Of a stretch of 64,000 nucleotides of DNA, positions 10,391-21,652 are shown piece by piece. Source of the stretch: Apodemus sylvaticus (lineage: Eukaryota > Chordata > Mammalia > Rodentia > Muridae); NCBI RefSeq assembly GCF_947179515.1, contig NC_067481.1, positions 29,530,086 to 29,594,085 on the forward strand, given 5' to 3'. Position 1 is the stretch's first letter. Each line of letters begins with the position of its first letter. A program made the translations under genes and the position numbers. A model generated the notes under the pieces. The model ran no database searches and was not told the DNA's origin. It saw only the letters and a list, made by a program, of their open reading frames with translations.

Positions 10391-11127
10391 TTTATATTAG
10401 TTCCTTAGGAAAGGCAGGAATCCCTCTTCCATGTTGGCGTTATGGTTTTAACATATTTCTCTTTTGCTAGAATTTTGTTCAACTTGGCTTCTCTAGAATC
10501 TAACATCACAGTTGGTCCATGTGTTAAATATTTATTTTTATGAGTTCAGAAATGAATTTTATTACACACAGAACAAAGGTATAGGGTATAGGGGCACATG
10601 TGATTATGGGCACATTTTCTGAATCAAGAATCTTGGCTGACACTGGAGTTTTGTTCTGCTTCCAGATGTGTGTGCCATCTTGGAGATGTGTGTGTGGGAG
10701 TAAAGAAGCCTCTGAGGACTGTTGATGCTTTATAACAACAGCAGGATGGAGTGCCTGGAACTGGGACAATTTTAAGGGCAAAGCTGGAGAAAAGAGCTTA
10801 AGAAGGAATGTTGAGAAGAGGGGCACTGTACTGTAGGTAGCTGGAGGCAAAACTGGAGTCAGTTTTAAAAATAGATAAGTTGAAAATGAACTATGAAACT
10901 GAGTCAGTCAGCAGCTGGGAAATGCCTTTTCTTATTGACATACAGGTAGCATAAAATTCCCTCATTGTTGGACCTGTCTCCTTTTCAGAAAGCTTATATA
11001 TGGGCTTGGCATAGTAAAGCCAAATTCTCAGAAATTCCATTGAAGTTGTTTGCTGTTAGTTTTATACATGCCTGTGTTTTCTTTAATGCACTATCCTCTG
11101 TTTTGTGTTCTCATTTGGATTTCTAGA
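10391..11127. other. Gene-free stretch
   Basis: No recognised repeat apart from the second copy of the 31-bp sequence at 10576-10606. The minus-strand open frame 10524-10850 has no recognisable domain. Confidence 0.55.
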
Positions 11128-11511
11128 CCATCTATCCATCCACCCACCCACACCCATCCATCCATCTATCCACCCATGTACCCATCCACCCACCCACCCA
11201 CCTGTCTATCTGTCCATCCATCCATCCATCCATCCATCCATCCATCCATCCATCCAACCACCCTCCCACCCACCCACTTGTCCATCCATCCACCCACCCA
11301 CCCACTCATTCATCCATCCACCCCTCCACCCATCCACACATCTACCCACTGGTCCATCCATCCATTCATCCATCTATCCATCCATCTATCCATCCATCCA
11401 TCCATCCGTCCATCCATCTGTCCATCCATCCATCCATCCACCCATCCATCCATCCATCCATCCATCCATCCATCCATCCATCCACCCACCTACCCACTAT
11501 TCCATCCACCT
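11128..11511. repeat. (CATC)n tract with CACC/CATT variants
   Basis: A 384-bp tetranucleotide array with interspersed CACC, CTGT and CATT variant units. It produces long Ser/Ile/His/Pro repeat frames (11050-11775 and 11105-11527) that are artefacts. Confidence 0.95.
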
Positions 11512-11952
11512 AGTGAGCATCTATTGAGCATTTATATGTTTATATCAGGCATTGCTTTCCTTGCTGGACCCCAAGCACTTGTGGGAGGAGGGAATACTGC
11601 TAGACTGTGTATACGTTGGATGAGTATGGGGAATGGTGAAGGGCTGAAGCCTCTGGGAACATGGAGTGAGAGAGAGCTTGGTGAGCCTGGGGGGATGGTG
11701 TCAGAAAGATTCCTCAAGCAAATATTTAAGCCTGGCCCTCAGAAATGCCATTTATTTCCAGAAACACATTTTTAGATATTCAATGATAACATCTCTCACT
11801 TAAAACAAACAAACAAACAAAAACAATCAACAACAACAAATCCAGGCTGGAGAGGCGGGAGGGTTAGAACCTCGAGGCCACTCCCAGCTTCCCAGTGAGT
11901 TTGAAGGCAGCCTAGTTTATGTGAGGCTTTGTCTTGAAAACAAATTAAGAAA

Positions 11953-12051
11953 GCTGAGCACAGTGACACACACTTGTGATTCCAGCCTTAGGGAGATGAG
12001 GACAGGATGGGCAGGAGTTCAAGTCCAGCCTTGTTTACGGAGTGAGTTTAC
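11953..12051 (+). repeat. Old B1-like SINE, sense
   Basis: Diverged B1 with 'gtgattccagc' and 'gagttcaagtccagcc' blocks. A second, weaker B1-like piece precedes it (11843-11945). Confidence 0.6.
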
Positions 12052-12066
12052 AATCAGGCTGGGCAG

Positions 12067-12240
12067 GGGGCTGGAGAGGTGGTTCAGCGGTTAAGAGCAC
12101 TGACTGCTAGAGGTCATAAGTCCAATCTCCAGCAATGACATGGTGGCTCATAACCATCTGTAATGGAATCCAATGCCCTCTTCTGGTGTGCCTGAAGACA
12201 GCTACAGATATAATAAATACACCTTAAAGAAAAAAAAAAG
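12067..12240 (+). repeat. B2 SINE, sense
   Basis: Head 'ggggctggagaggtgg', body with 'cttctggtgtgcctgaaga', AATAAA and an A-rich tail. Confidence 0.92.
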
Positions 12241-12659
12241 AAATCCAAACAAATAAAAATACCACCACCACCAACTATAAAACCCAACCAAGTGTGACAC
12301 TGTGTCTCAACTGTAGTCTATGATGACTTACCTTATCAACAGAGATACGTGCACACATTTGCCCCTACCCATAAGGTCATGCACTTGAAGAGGCCATGGT
12401 AGTCTACAATCCTTAGCTCAACAGTTTTAATGAATGAGAACATAGAGTCTCAAACACATCAAGTGAAAACACCCCACATTTCCTTCCATTATAGGATAAG
12501 TCTGGGAGCAGGAGCAGCACTGGCTTGGGGATAGAGGAGTGTTTAACCCTGTCCTTGTCATCTCTGTCTTCCCTGTGGCTTTCTCTATGTGCTCTCTGGA
12601 CTCTCCTTTGCATAATGAGAGACTTCCACACATTTAATCTTTATTTTGCATTTTATTTT

Positions 12660-12868
12660 TATTGTTGTTCTTTATTTGGAGCCTAGGGTCTGCCCTGTAG
12701 CCCCTGGATCCGCAAGGGATCTGTTTCATCTTTCATGGCTTCCCCACCCCACTGCAGTTTGGTGACAGAGAAGTCTACCTTGACTGGTTTACTCAGTTTT
12801 TGGGGATCAAGCAGAGAGAGTTGCCCATAGACAAACGCCCTTTCACTGAGCTGCATCCCCAGCCCTCT
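12660..12868 (-). repeat. B4-like composite SINE, antisense
   Basis: Eroded B1-like part ('tctgccctgtagcccc') followed by an antisense ID-like end ('cactgagctgcatcccc'). Confidence 0.45.
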
Positions 12869-13571
12869 CTGCACTTTTACATAGAACTGTAATAGTAATA
12901 AAGCTTTGGAAAGGACATGGAATAAATAATTGCTTTCTTTCCAAGTCTGGGATAACTGTTCTCATTATAATGTTGCCACAGTTATAAGGTAGTTAGCTCT
13001 GGGTCCAGCACCAAGTGAGATCTTTGTGTTTGTTTCATTATTGGTGATGATCCGGAAAAGACTCTGGCAGTCTATCACACATAATATGTGCGGCATAAAT
13101 GCTAGATCCCTTTAGATCCCTTCCTCTGTGCCCTTTGATCAGGCAAGGTTAGAGATCAGGCAATGCTGCTGAGAACCTTGAAGGTCCTCTGGCCTGATCA
13201 TACGGATGCATTCTTAAAGGCTACATGGCTTTTCAACAACAGAGCTACACTTGGGATCCAGGTCTTGGCCTTTGAACTTAAATGTCTCAAGTGGCATGTA
13301 GGTCCTTTATCATAGCGTCCAGTACTCTTGTGGGGACCCGCTGTGAGGCCCACTGGTTTTCATCACTAGCAGGCGACAAATGCCTTGGGCCTCTGCATTT
13401 AAACAGTTCTTCTTTTTCTTACAAAAGTACACTGTCTCCCTCGATCTTAGGAGGTCCCAGCACTCTCTTGTAAAGCCCTTTTGCTGGTTAAAGCGCTATT
13501 GCTGGTTGTCTGTTAGGGATGGGGCTGGGCAGAGCACTGTGCTTCTGGTCTTTCCCAGAGTCTGTCCTGTC
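12869..13571. other. Gene-free stretch
   Basis: Single-copy-looking DNA. I see no element. Two overlapping short + frames (13282-13592) show no domain. Confidence 0.55.
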
Positions 13572-13905
13572 TACAGGGTTTGGACATTGTGATAGCTAAT
13601 CTTTGTTGTCAAGTTCTTTATATCTAGAGACAACTAAAATACAAGCCACTGGGCACTCCTGTGAATAATTATGTATGTATATGTGTATGTATGTATGTAT
13701 GTATGTATGTATGTATGTATGTATGTATGTGTATGAATATATATTCATATATATATATATGATAGACACTTTCTGAAATTGTTCCTTCACTTTGTAAGGA
13801 TATAGAAATTAAAACCAAAGTTCCTTCAATATAATAATCAAAATATCTTACACCTCTCAAGCTTTGGAGGTCTTGAAGCATCCTATTTTCTTTGCATTCT
13901 TCAGG
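13572..13905 (+). repeat. MaLR-like rodent repeat carrying a (TATG)n tract
   Basis: Starts like a very common murine interspersed repeat ('gatagctaatctttgttgtc'). It then has a TATG/TATA tract at 13670-13765. Its end ('cttggaggtcttgaagcatcc'-like, near 13862) resembles 15600-15660. Family name not assigned. Confidence 0.5.
13670..13765. repeat. (TATG)n/(TA)n microsatellite
   Basis: About 13 TATG units and a TA-rich end. It gives rise to spurious Tyr/Ile/His frames on the minus strand. Confidence 0.92.
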
Positions 13906-14261
13906 AGAATTAAACCATATATGTCAAATTAATTTTTTACTTCCTCCCAAATAAAATTCCCATCATGGCATATTATAGCTCTCCTCAGTCTGTAAAGAAA
14001 GAAGAAAAAAGTAAACTTCTCATTAAAAATATTTATCTAATGTATAACTCATAAAATTAAAGACAGAAAACATTCTAGAATGCTTATAAAGTATATAGAC
14101 CTATGTAGATTTTTTTGTAACCTTATGTCCCATAAGCAGAAATTGCTTATAATGTGCATGAAGTTACACTTACTATTTAATACTACATTAGAAATAATTT
14201 TTTCTTGTTAGGAAAGTTGGACACCAATGAAGGATCATATTGTTGGAAAATACTCTTCGCA

Positions 14262-15195
14262 ATTTCTTTTTTTTAACCTTTTATTGATTCTTTGTGAATA
14301 TCATATCACCCACCCCATCCCATCCATCTCCTGCCCCTCCATATCTGCCTTATGCCCTTGTAACATCCTCCCCAAGAAGACCAAACAAACAGAAAAACCA
14401 AAACAACGACAAAAACCTAATCCCCCCCAAACAAACAACCATCTTGCCATGGAAGCTGTAGTGTGTCACCGTGTGTCCCACAGTATTGCCCTTTTGCCCA
14501 AACAGCTTTACTTGCAAGTGTTCATTGCAATGAGTCACTGGTGTGGTTTGAGGCCTCTGGCTTCTGCTATACCATCAGTACTGGATCCTCACTGGGACTC
14601 CTCTTGATATCCTGTTGTTGCCCTGTGTCATGGAGACCCTGCAGCTTTGGATCTGCAGGACTGGCCCCGTTCTGCCTCCAGCAGTTTATAGAAGGGGTAG
14701 ATGTTCGGGTGGGCCAACTCAAAGCCCTGGATCTAGGCTTGGATGGTAGCTGAGTTGCTCAGCCCATGAGCTCTCCTGTGGCAGTGCCACCAGTGCCAGC
14801 TCTCTGACTCTCACAGCCTGTGCCACTCTCTCATGCTGCCCGGGTGAGGGGCGGGGCCAACTTTGCACAGCCTTTGGACATAAACATAGCACCAGGTGGC
14901 AGCTCAGACATCTGCTTGGCCTTTGGTGGAAACATGGGCCACAGATATTGACAAGGGTCCAGGCTTCTGCAGGTCCTGTCACCTGGCCATGGACTCAGAC
15001 ACGGCTCTTGGTGGGACCACGGCCTCAGGTGGTGGTACAGGCTACTCAGATCAGGCTGTTCCTCATTCCCCTTGTGTCTCCAGTTTCACCTCCCTGATTC
15101 TCCCTCTACCATCTCTCTACCACTCACTTGCTCATCTGAGTAGCAGACAGGTCTCTGGGTGCCTTCTGCCCCACTCACACCGTATGAGGGCCCCT
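14262..15195 (-). mobile_element. Old L1 3' region, antisense
   Basis: Begins with a T-rich end ('ttttattgattctttgtgaat') and runs through a GC-rich 3'-UTR region. It is clearly paralogous to the outer L1 at 40112-42425 (shared 'ttgcccaaacagctttac', 'atgaggcctctggcttctgc'-like and 'gccctgtgtcatggaga' blocks). No intact frame. Confidence 0.75.
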
Positions 15196-15199
15196 AACG

Positions 15200-15495
15200 T
15201 GGGTGGGCCTCTTCTGCTGGCAGCCTAGATAAAAGGACATGGGACAAAGAAAGTGCTTTTGCATGCTTGCCTTAATTCTTGCTGCCGGAGTCATTTACCC
15301 TGTTGTGGTACTAGTCTTTCACTGATGGTAGAAGCAGCTTCTCCAGGCTTCCAACATCAACTGAAAACCAGCAGCCTCCAGACCTTCAGCACCAGGGTGG
15401 GGTCATTGAGACATCCAGCCTTGCAGACTGAGCAACTACCAGAATGCCCTCTCTAGAATGAGATATCCACGGTTAGAGTATGAGGCGCGCGCGTG

Positions 15496-15534
<39 letters not shown>

Positions 15535-15590
15535 TCTGTCAATTCTGGTCTTTTAGGGAACCCTGAGTAATAAAGACCTATGTCCTTGGG
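15200..15590 (+). repeat. MaLR-like rodent repeat carrying a (CA)n tract
   Basis: Holds 'ggcagcctagataaaagg' near the start and 'ggaaccctgagtaataaaga' near the end, phrases of a very common murine interspersed repeat. Subfamily not assigned. A CG/CA tract lies at 15484-15533. Confidence 0.6.
15484..15533. repeat. (GC)n/(CA)n microsatellite
   Basis: Alternating purine-pyrimidine tract, GCGC passing into about 16 CA units. Confidence 0.9.
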
Positions 15591-15784
15591 TCTCCCTACA
15601 TCTCTCAGTCTTTGGAGATGTTGAAGTACCCCATTTGCTTTGCATATGGGAGAATTGTCCTCTAGGTATCGGTTGGTACCCATTGCACGTGTAATTTTTA
15701 GTACACATAGGGTGATTCTACAGGTGAGCTATACCAGAGTTGAGGACATGGAATCTGGAAACATTTAATTTGGGGTTCATGTCA

Positions 15785-15852
15785 GCCTTAACTTGGGAAA
15801 AATCATTTCATCTCTGCAAGCCCAGCTTCTCCCCTGGAGAATGGGAGAACAA
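15785..15852 (+). repeat. MIR-like ancient SINE, sense
   Basis: Resembles the MIR core: 'cttgggaaaaatcatttcatctctg' is the eroded 'cttgggcaagtcacttaacctctctg' block, followed by 'ggagaatggg'. Confidence 0.55.
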
Positions 15853-15934
15853 CAGGCACTGCATAAAGCCCACAGCCCACTGAGTGGCTCATCGCAAGCC
15901 TTTGGTGGCTCCTCCAATACTTATTGCAGCCTTG

Positions 15935-16062
15935 GGAGTGGGAGGGAGTGGATGCTATTAACCCTTTTATACCCCTGGGAGCTACGGATTTCAGAAATGT
16001 TAAATGACTTGATCCGAGGTCACAAAGTCAGCAAATGGCAGTCAGGACCCCAGATGGCCTCT
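15935..16062 (-). repeat. MIR-like ancient SINE, antisense
   Basis: 'ttaaatgacttgatccgagg' followed by 'tcacaaagtcagcaaatggc' is the reverse of the MIR core. Confidence 0.65.
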
Positions 16063-17489
16063 GTGCCCAGTGATCCTTTCCCTCCCTCTCTCTGTGGTCT
16101 CTGAAATGAATGATATTTCCCTTGGGAACCTGCCTGCCTGCCTTTCATGTTTGAGTTTGTTCTCCTTTTAGCTGCAGCGCCTTTTGTGAGAATTGTGCCT
16201 GGTCTTAGTCTATAGGGACCCTCTACCTGTGGCTGTGAGGCCAGGACAGGAACAGACCTGCCAGCAAGGCTCAGGAGGGCCACTCAGCCATGGTTAGCTT
16301 GGTGGGCTCCACTCATGCTGGTCTGAGCCGTCGACTGGGAGTTAACTTAGTCGTCTACGGAGCAGAATTAACTTCGGATCTCTTCAACTTGAACTAAAAC
16401 CAGTTATACGTTTATGCATTTGAAAACTGAAGAATGAATTAATTTTATAAAAGGCATTATAATGTATATAATACTATTGAAAAGATATTAATGAAGTTTT
16501 GCACTATTGAACCCAATACAAAAGATAACTTCTCATGCATGGCCCTTGGGTTTCTTGCTTTTGTGTGTTACCAAGAACAGTCCATTTTGTTCAACAAAAA
16601 CACTAAGTTCATTCTATTTTCTGTCTAATGGATGGCAGGCAGTAGCTAGTTTCTTATGATCTCTTCTCTGGAATATTAATTTTGTAAGTGAAGGGATCTT
16701 TTGTCTGTTTGCCTGGGTGATGCTGGGGATACTTCTGAGTCTCCTTCACTATATCTGATATGGTGATAATTATCTCGTATGTAGAAGGAGCTCACTGAGA
16801 TGTGAAGGGCCTTGTATAATATGGTCCCCTGTCCTTTGGTAAATGCTTTGCCAGCATGATTTCATCTATTTATTTTGAATCTTGGGCCTCACATATGCTA
16901 AGCAAGAATTGCTAGCCCTTGGGAAAAAATCTTTTTAAATGCCATGTTTCTACCCAACCATCATCACACTTATCTAACCTTCATCATACTTCTTATTTTA
17001 TCTGTTCTTTAATCTGTGTGACATATGGATCTGGTATAACTTGAACTGTAGACAGATATTGTTAAATTGGTTGACAAAAAGGTCTTATCAGTTTCTGTTC
17101 TCATCTACTCCATGTGAAGGGCTTCAAAGTATCATAGCATACTCAAGTACACCTTACCATTTTTAAATTGAAAAAAAAAAAGTCAGATATAAAACCCCAG
17201 GAATCGCATGTATATAATTTCCTGGGTTGTCCTAAGATGAGAACCCAAACTGGGGGGCTGACTCTCACTTACCTTCAAAACTGGCCACATCCTCTGTCCC
17301 AGTCTGATGCCTTTAAAAAAAAAAAGAGTCTCATTTCATGTATTTATTGTCCATGGTACCATGTTATATAGGGACTGTTTCGGACAAGTATATATTGCTC
17401 ACTGAGCATAGGACAATGCCTTTTCTTTCCCTACATGTGATCACTCTCCTGGCCTCTTGTATTCTCTTTCTGATCTTCAGAGTTTCTAA
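16063..17489. other. Gene-free stretch
   Basis: Single-copy-looking, partly AT-rich. I see no repeat family, and no open frame of interest except tiny ones near 17168-17538. Confidence 0.55.
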
Positions 17490-17640
17490 AAGCAGGTGTA
17501 GTGGCTCGTGCTTAGAATTCCAGCGATTGGGAAGTTGAGGCAGGAGAATTGTTGTAAGCTCTAGGCCAACCTCGACTATGTGTGAGACTTTCTAAAACAA
17601 CAACAACAACAACAACAACAACAAAACCAAACCAACAAAA
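17490..17640 (+). repeat. Old B1-like SINE with (CAA)n tail, sense
   Basis: 'gcaggtgtagtggctcgtgc' and 'gttgaggcaggagaattg' blocks, then a (CAA)n tail at 17597-17625. Confidence 0.7.
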
Positions 17641-17764
17641 CAAAAACCACTCACCCATCCATCCATCCAATTGACTAAACAAAATCAGGTTTTCAAAAAT
17701 CCAAACAGGTATCCCAAGCTACTATCATTTAATATTAATCCATTTGAAAAGGAAGATGTATCTT

Positions 17765-17885
17765 TGTTTTTTCAGTCTGGGTCTCATGTAGCCTAGGCTA
17801 GCCTCAAACTCACTATATAGCAATATTGGTGACCTTGAAGTTCAGATTCTTTCGTCTCCACCTCTCAACTGCTGGTGCTACAGGA
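17765..17885 (-). repeat. Old B1-like SINE, antisense
   Basis: 'ctgggtctcatgtagcctag' and 'gctagcctcaaactcactat' blocks, diverged. Confidence 0.65.
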
Positions 17886-18094
17886 ATATGTCAGCATTTA
17901 TCTCTTGATAAATGATAATATCTCTATGTCTCTTCTTTCAGTATGGAAATTTCAACTCATTTTTCTTTTTTTAATTTCAGGGTTTTTTAAATTATTATTT
18001 CATTATACATGTACAGCATGTACTGTGATCTTGCTCATAACCCTCCTACTTGGCTGACTCCCTACCATAAACTTCTCATCCTATCCTACTTCCA

Positions 18095-18200
18095 TTCTTT
18101 TCTCTCTCTCCTTCTCCTCCTCCCCTCCCTCCCTTCTCTCTCCCCCTCTCCCTCCTCTCCCTCCTTCCCTTCTCTCTCCCCTCCCCCACTCCTCAAAGCA
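18095..18200. repeat. CT/CCT-rich low-complexity tract
   Basis: Polypyrimidine run of TCTCTC, CTCCTCC and CCCTCCC blocks on the + strand. Confidence 0.85.
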
Positions 18201-18639
18201 CACCTCTCCCTGTGCCCATGCTTTGGTCAGAATAGCAATGCTTCCCTCCCTAGGCCAGACAGCAACAGACTTTCATCCGTCTAGGACAACATCATTGTGC
18301 CATTGGGAAAATGCGCTCTTTCCTGTAATTGTGGATTAAATTCAAGTTCCTCTTTGGTGTCTGGAATGTCTGTGAGGGCTGGAGAAGAACCTAGTGCCTA
18401 GATTTTTTTCTCTTGAGACTTCACCAGCTACAAAGACCTACATAGAAAAATCACTGCTATATGCATACTTTGCATATCTCCACCATTCTCATTTGTGTAG
18501 AGGGCTTGTCTGCATGCCCTCATAGACACCTACTTGCCTTTATTGGAGCCAAGGAGTTTATTTAAAGACCTCATTGTACCCCGGGGTCTTTCCGTAATCT
18601 TTGGGCCATGTACAGCTGTTGACCGTGTAAGCAGACTTT

Positions 18640-18815
18640 TATTGAGCACTTATTAATGAATGTGCTAGGTACTGTGCTATGTTTCAGGTGGTACTTCATT
18701 TATTTCCCACAGCACAGTGAGTTGGGTATTACTGCAGATGAGGCTCTGAGGTGCTGAACAGTTTTTGTCTAGGTCACAGTAGCAGTTAAGTAGCAATTCC
18801 AGACCCATACTATGG
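18640..18815 (-). repeat. MIR/L2-type ancient repeat, antisense
   Basis: 'tgtgctaggtactgtgcta' and 'gatgaggctctgaggtgctg' are eroded ancient-repeat phrases, with a 'gtcacagtagcagttaagta' block. Confidence 0.5.
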
Positions 18816-19067
18816 GGTGTTAAAAATGTCCAAATGTGTGTTCCCAGAATCTGTATCTTAGTTCCTGAAATCAGGCTCTGGGATGGAGATCAGCACGCAG
18901 ATCTGTGGGTGGACTGGAGATCCACACTTGTGGAAGGAACTAGCTGATAGAGCTTCATGAAAATCTCAGCCAACCCTAGGGAGGCTAGAGGTGGGAAGGC
19001 CCTTCACAAGCATCCTTTATTGGAGTGTGGGAGCCAGAGGAAGGAGAAAAACCTAAGGCAGAGAAGT

Positions 19068-19205
19068 GTTCTGGGTAGGTGGTGGTGCCCCATGACTTTA
19101 ATCCCAGCACTTGGGAGGCAGAAGCAGGTGGATCTCTGTGACTTTGAGGCTAGCCTGCTCTACAGAAGAGTTCTTGGGTAGCCAAGGCTATACAGTAAAA
19201 CAAGT
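19068..19205 (+). repeat. B1 SINE, sense
   Basis: 'gactttaatcccagcacttg', 'ggaggcagaagcagg' and 'gaggctagcctgctctaca' blocks. Moderately diverged. Confidence 0.85.
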
Positions 19206-20200
19206 GGGGGCTATACAGGGAGGAACAAGGTTGGGGGAAAGATGAGATAGAGTGTGTTTTGGGAGAGTTTTCTGGAATTGGGGGACATTTGGGGAGTGGT
19301 GTGGAAACATAGCACAGTAAAAACTTCCTGGAATCTATGAAGGTGATTCTAATGAGGACTCCTAGTAATGGCCAATATAGAGTCAACTGGCATCTCTCAT
19401 GGCCAGGCAAAGCTTTCACTGGAGAGACTGGGTGGCATTCAGTTGAGTTGTTGACCAAGCGGGTCCCATGAAAACCTGGAAACAGCCTAGGCTGATGCTA
19501 AGACAAAGGGTGGCTCTCTGAAAACTGACATGGCCAAAGACGATATCCACACAGCTCATTGAACTAGTGCTTACATGGATGGAGTCCTCACCCCATGTTC
19601 AAGTCTCTTTGGTGGGGGAAGGTACTCTGCAGGCTAGCAAAAGAGAAACATGGACCCCAGCCCAGCCGCAAAACCTTCCACCTACAATCTGTCCTGCCTG
19701 CAAGATATGCTAGGGAAAGAGTAGTCCAGAACTTGTGGGACTAGCCAATCAATGTCTGATTTGACTTAAAGCATGCTCCAATGGAAGGAACCCATAGCTG
19801 ACTCCACTGCTTGGATAACCAGGAACCAGAGACTAGATAGCACCGAGACCTAGGGAAAAACCAAACACGACTGGCCTAAAAAAAAGAATCAATAGAATGA
19901 CGCTAATGTTATTCTGCTACACTCATGGATCAGTGCCTTACCCAGTCATCATCAGAGAGGCTTCAGATGAAGAGACCCACAGCCAGACATTACATGGGGA
20001 GAAAGTCTAAATTGGAGGTCTCCATCAAATCCCTCCTCTCAGAGTTCAGGGAAGCCTGCAGAAGAGGAGGCAGAAAGATTGTTAAGAGCCAAAGGAGATG
20101 GAGGAGGATACCAGAAAAACATAGCTCTCTGAAACAACGAAGCAGGGCACATATGTGCTCACAGAGGTTGGAGCAGCAGTCGCAGGGCCTAAATGGGTCT

Positions 20201-20302
20201 ACATCTAGTCCTCTGTGGGTGTAATGTAGATATTACATCTAGTCCTCTGTGGGTGTAATGTAGATATTACATCTAGTCCTCTGTGGGTGTAATGTAGATA
20301 TT
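20201..20302. repeat. 34-bp unit, three tandem copies
   Basis: Three apparently identical 34-bp units (20201-20234, 20235-20268, 20269-20302) beginning 'acatctagtcctctgtgggt', inside the L1 3' UTR. Confidence 0.95.
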
Positions 20303-20360
20303 AGCTCAGGATTTTTATGGGAGTTCTGATTTTGAGAATGAGTGGATCTCTGACTCTTTT

Positions 20361-20523
20361 TGTTTGTTTGTTTGTTTGTTGTTTTGGAGACAAGGTTTCT
20401 CTGTATAGCCCTGGCTGTCCTGGAACTCATTCTGTAGACCAGGCTGGCCTTGAACTCAGAAATCCCCCTGCCTCTGCCTCTCAGAGTGCTGGGATTACAG
20501 GCGTGTGCCACCACTGCCCGGCT
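20361..20523 (-). repeat. B1 SINE, antisense, in an L1
   Basis: Starts with its (TTTG)n tail. The 16-bp duplication GATCTCTGACTCTTTT (20345-20360, 20524-20539) defines both edges and is L1 sequence. Confidence 0.96.
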
Positions 20524-20811
20524 GATCTCTGACTCTTTTGCCTGCTCTTGGGACTCTTTTCCTCCTGTTGGGTTGCTGTGTCCAACTTCGATATGAAAGT
20601 TTTTGCTTCTTCTCATTATATTTTATTTTGTCATATTTGGATGTTATTTCTTAGAAGCCCATTCTTTTTAATTGAGAGACAGAAATGGTGTGGATCCAGA
20701 GGGGAGTGGAGGTGGGGAGAAATTGGGAGGAGTGGGAGGGAGGACTATAATCAGGATGTATTGTATAAGAATCTATTTTCAATAAAAGAAATACAAATAA
20801 AAAATGTATTG

Positions 20812-20880
20812 TGCCAGAGATTAAACCCAGAGTCTCTCGCATGTTGTGCAAGCACCCTACCGCTGAGCTGCAGTCCCCAC
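20812..20880 (-). repeat. ID-type SINE, antisense
   Basis: 'gcaagcaccctaccgctgag' with 'cagtcccc', the reverse of the ID head. Abuts the L1 A-tail. Confidence 0.75.
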
Positions 20881-21159
20881 ATCCCCCCACCTTTAAGGAC
20901 ACCTCATCTCCTTCGTGATAGCTCCACCCACATGCTCTCAGGAACTCCCTCTCTTAAAACTTCCACATTGGGGTGTTGGAACTTCAGCATATAAACTTGA
21001 GGGTGGGATACAGTCAACCCACGATGAACCTGAGTTCAGAAACAAAGGCTCGTATGTGTGTGGTTGGATCCGACTTGTAAAATTTTCCATCACTCCCGGT
21101 TTATTCTGGACTCTCTACCCTCCTTGCTCCATACCAAGAGGAATGAGTCCAGCACTGGA

Positions 21160-21480
21160 CTGAAGGAAAAAGAGAGGAGCAAAATCTTAATCCCTAGAAC
21201 CCTGGTATGTGAATGGGTTTGGACATCAGGTTTTAAAAAAGATAATTAAATGAGATCATGTGTGTGGGCACTAATGACTGGTCCTATATAAGAAGAGATC
21301 TGGACACAGATACATAGGAGATGATCTCGGGAGATATGGCCACAAAGGGAGACCTTGGAAGAAATCAATTCTGCCATCATCTTGATTGTTGTCTACCATC
21401 CAGCACTGTGAGAAAAAAAATATTTTTAAGTGACCCAGTCTGGTGTTTTATAGAGATAGCCGTAGCAAACTACGCACAGT
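21160..21480 (+). mobile_element. MLT1-type MaLR LTR relic, sense
   Basis: 'cttaatccctagaaccctgg', 'tcctatataagaagagatct', 'tggacacagat' and 'agtgacccagtctggtgttt' lie in MLT1 order. An ancient class III LTR, decayed. Confidence 0.75.
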
Positions 21481-21567
21481 GGTCATTATTTTCTTCCTTA
21501 AGTAGGTTCTAAACATATATGTATGAGTGTTAGAAACACTTATTGAGATCCACATATGAATAGAATT

Positions 21568-21652
21568 GAGCTGCACTTGCAGCTCAGTGGTAGAGGGCTT
21601 GCCTAGCAAGTGAAGGGCCCTAGGTTGAGCCCTTAGCACTGCAAAAACCAGA
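21568..21652 (+). repeat. ID-type SINE, sense
   Basis: 'cagctcagtggtagagggct' followed by 'tgcctagcaagtgaagggcc' matches the ID/BC1 head, with a short A-rich end. Confidence 0.8.

Larger units (their letters stand above)
19420..20806 (+). mobile_element. L1 3' UTR of an older rodent L1, sense, with B1 insertion
   Basis: Recognised from 'actcatggatcagtgcctta', 'cagaagaggaggcagaaag', 'ttgctgtgtccaacttcgat' and the final A-rich end with AATAAA. No ORF is intact. Contains a 34-bp triplication (20201-20302) and an antisense B1 (20361-20523). Confidence 0.85.

Noticed and set aside
11050..11775. 241-aa frame rich in His/Pro/Ser/Ile
   Set aside because: It is the translation of the CATC array. Overlapping frames read the same repeat.
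14227..15456. Series of 87-126 aa frames
   Set aside because: They fall in antisense L1 3' UTR and a MaLR-like repeat, overlapping on both strands.
19925..20224. 99-aa Arg/Ser-rich frame
   Set aside because: Lies in an L1 3' UTR and the 34-bp triplication.
20201..20302. Possible CRISPR or attachment-site repeats
   Set aside because: Three head-to-tail 34-bp copies inside an L1 3' UTR, no spacers.
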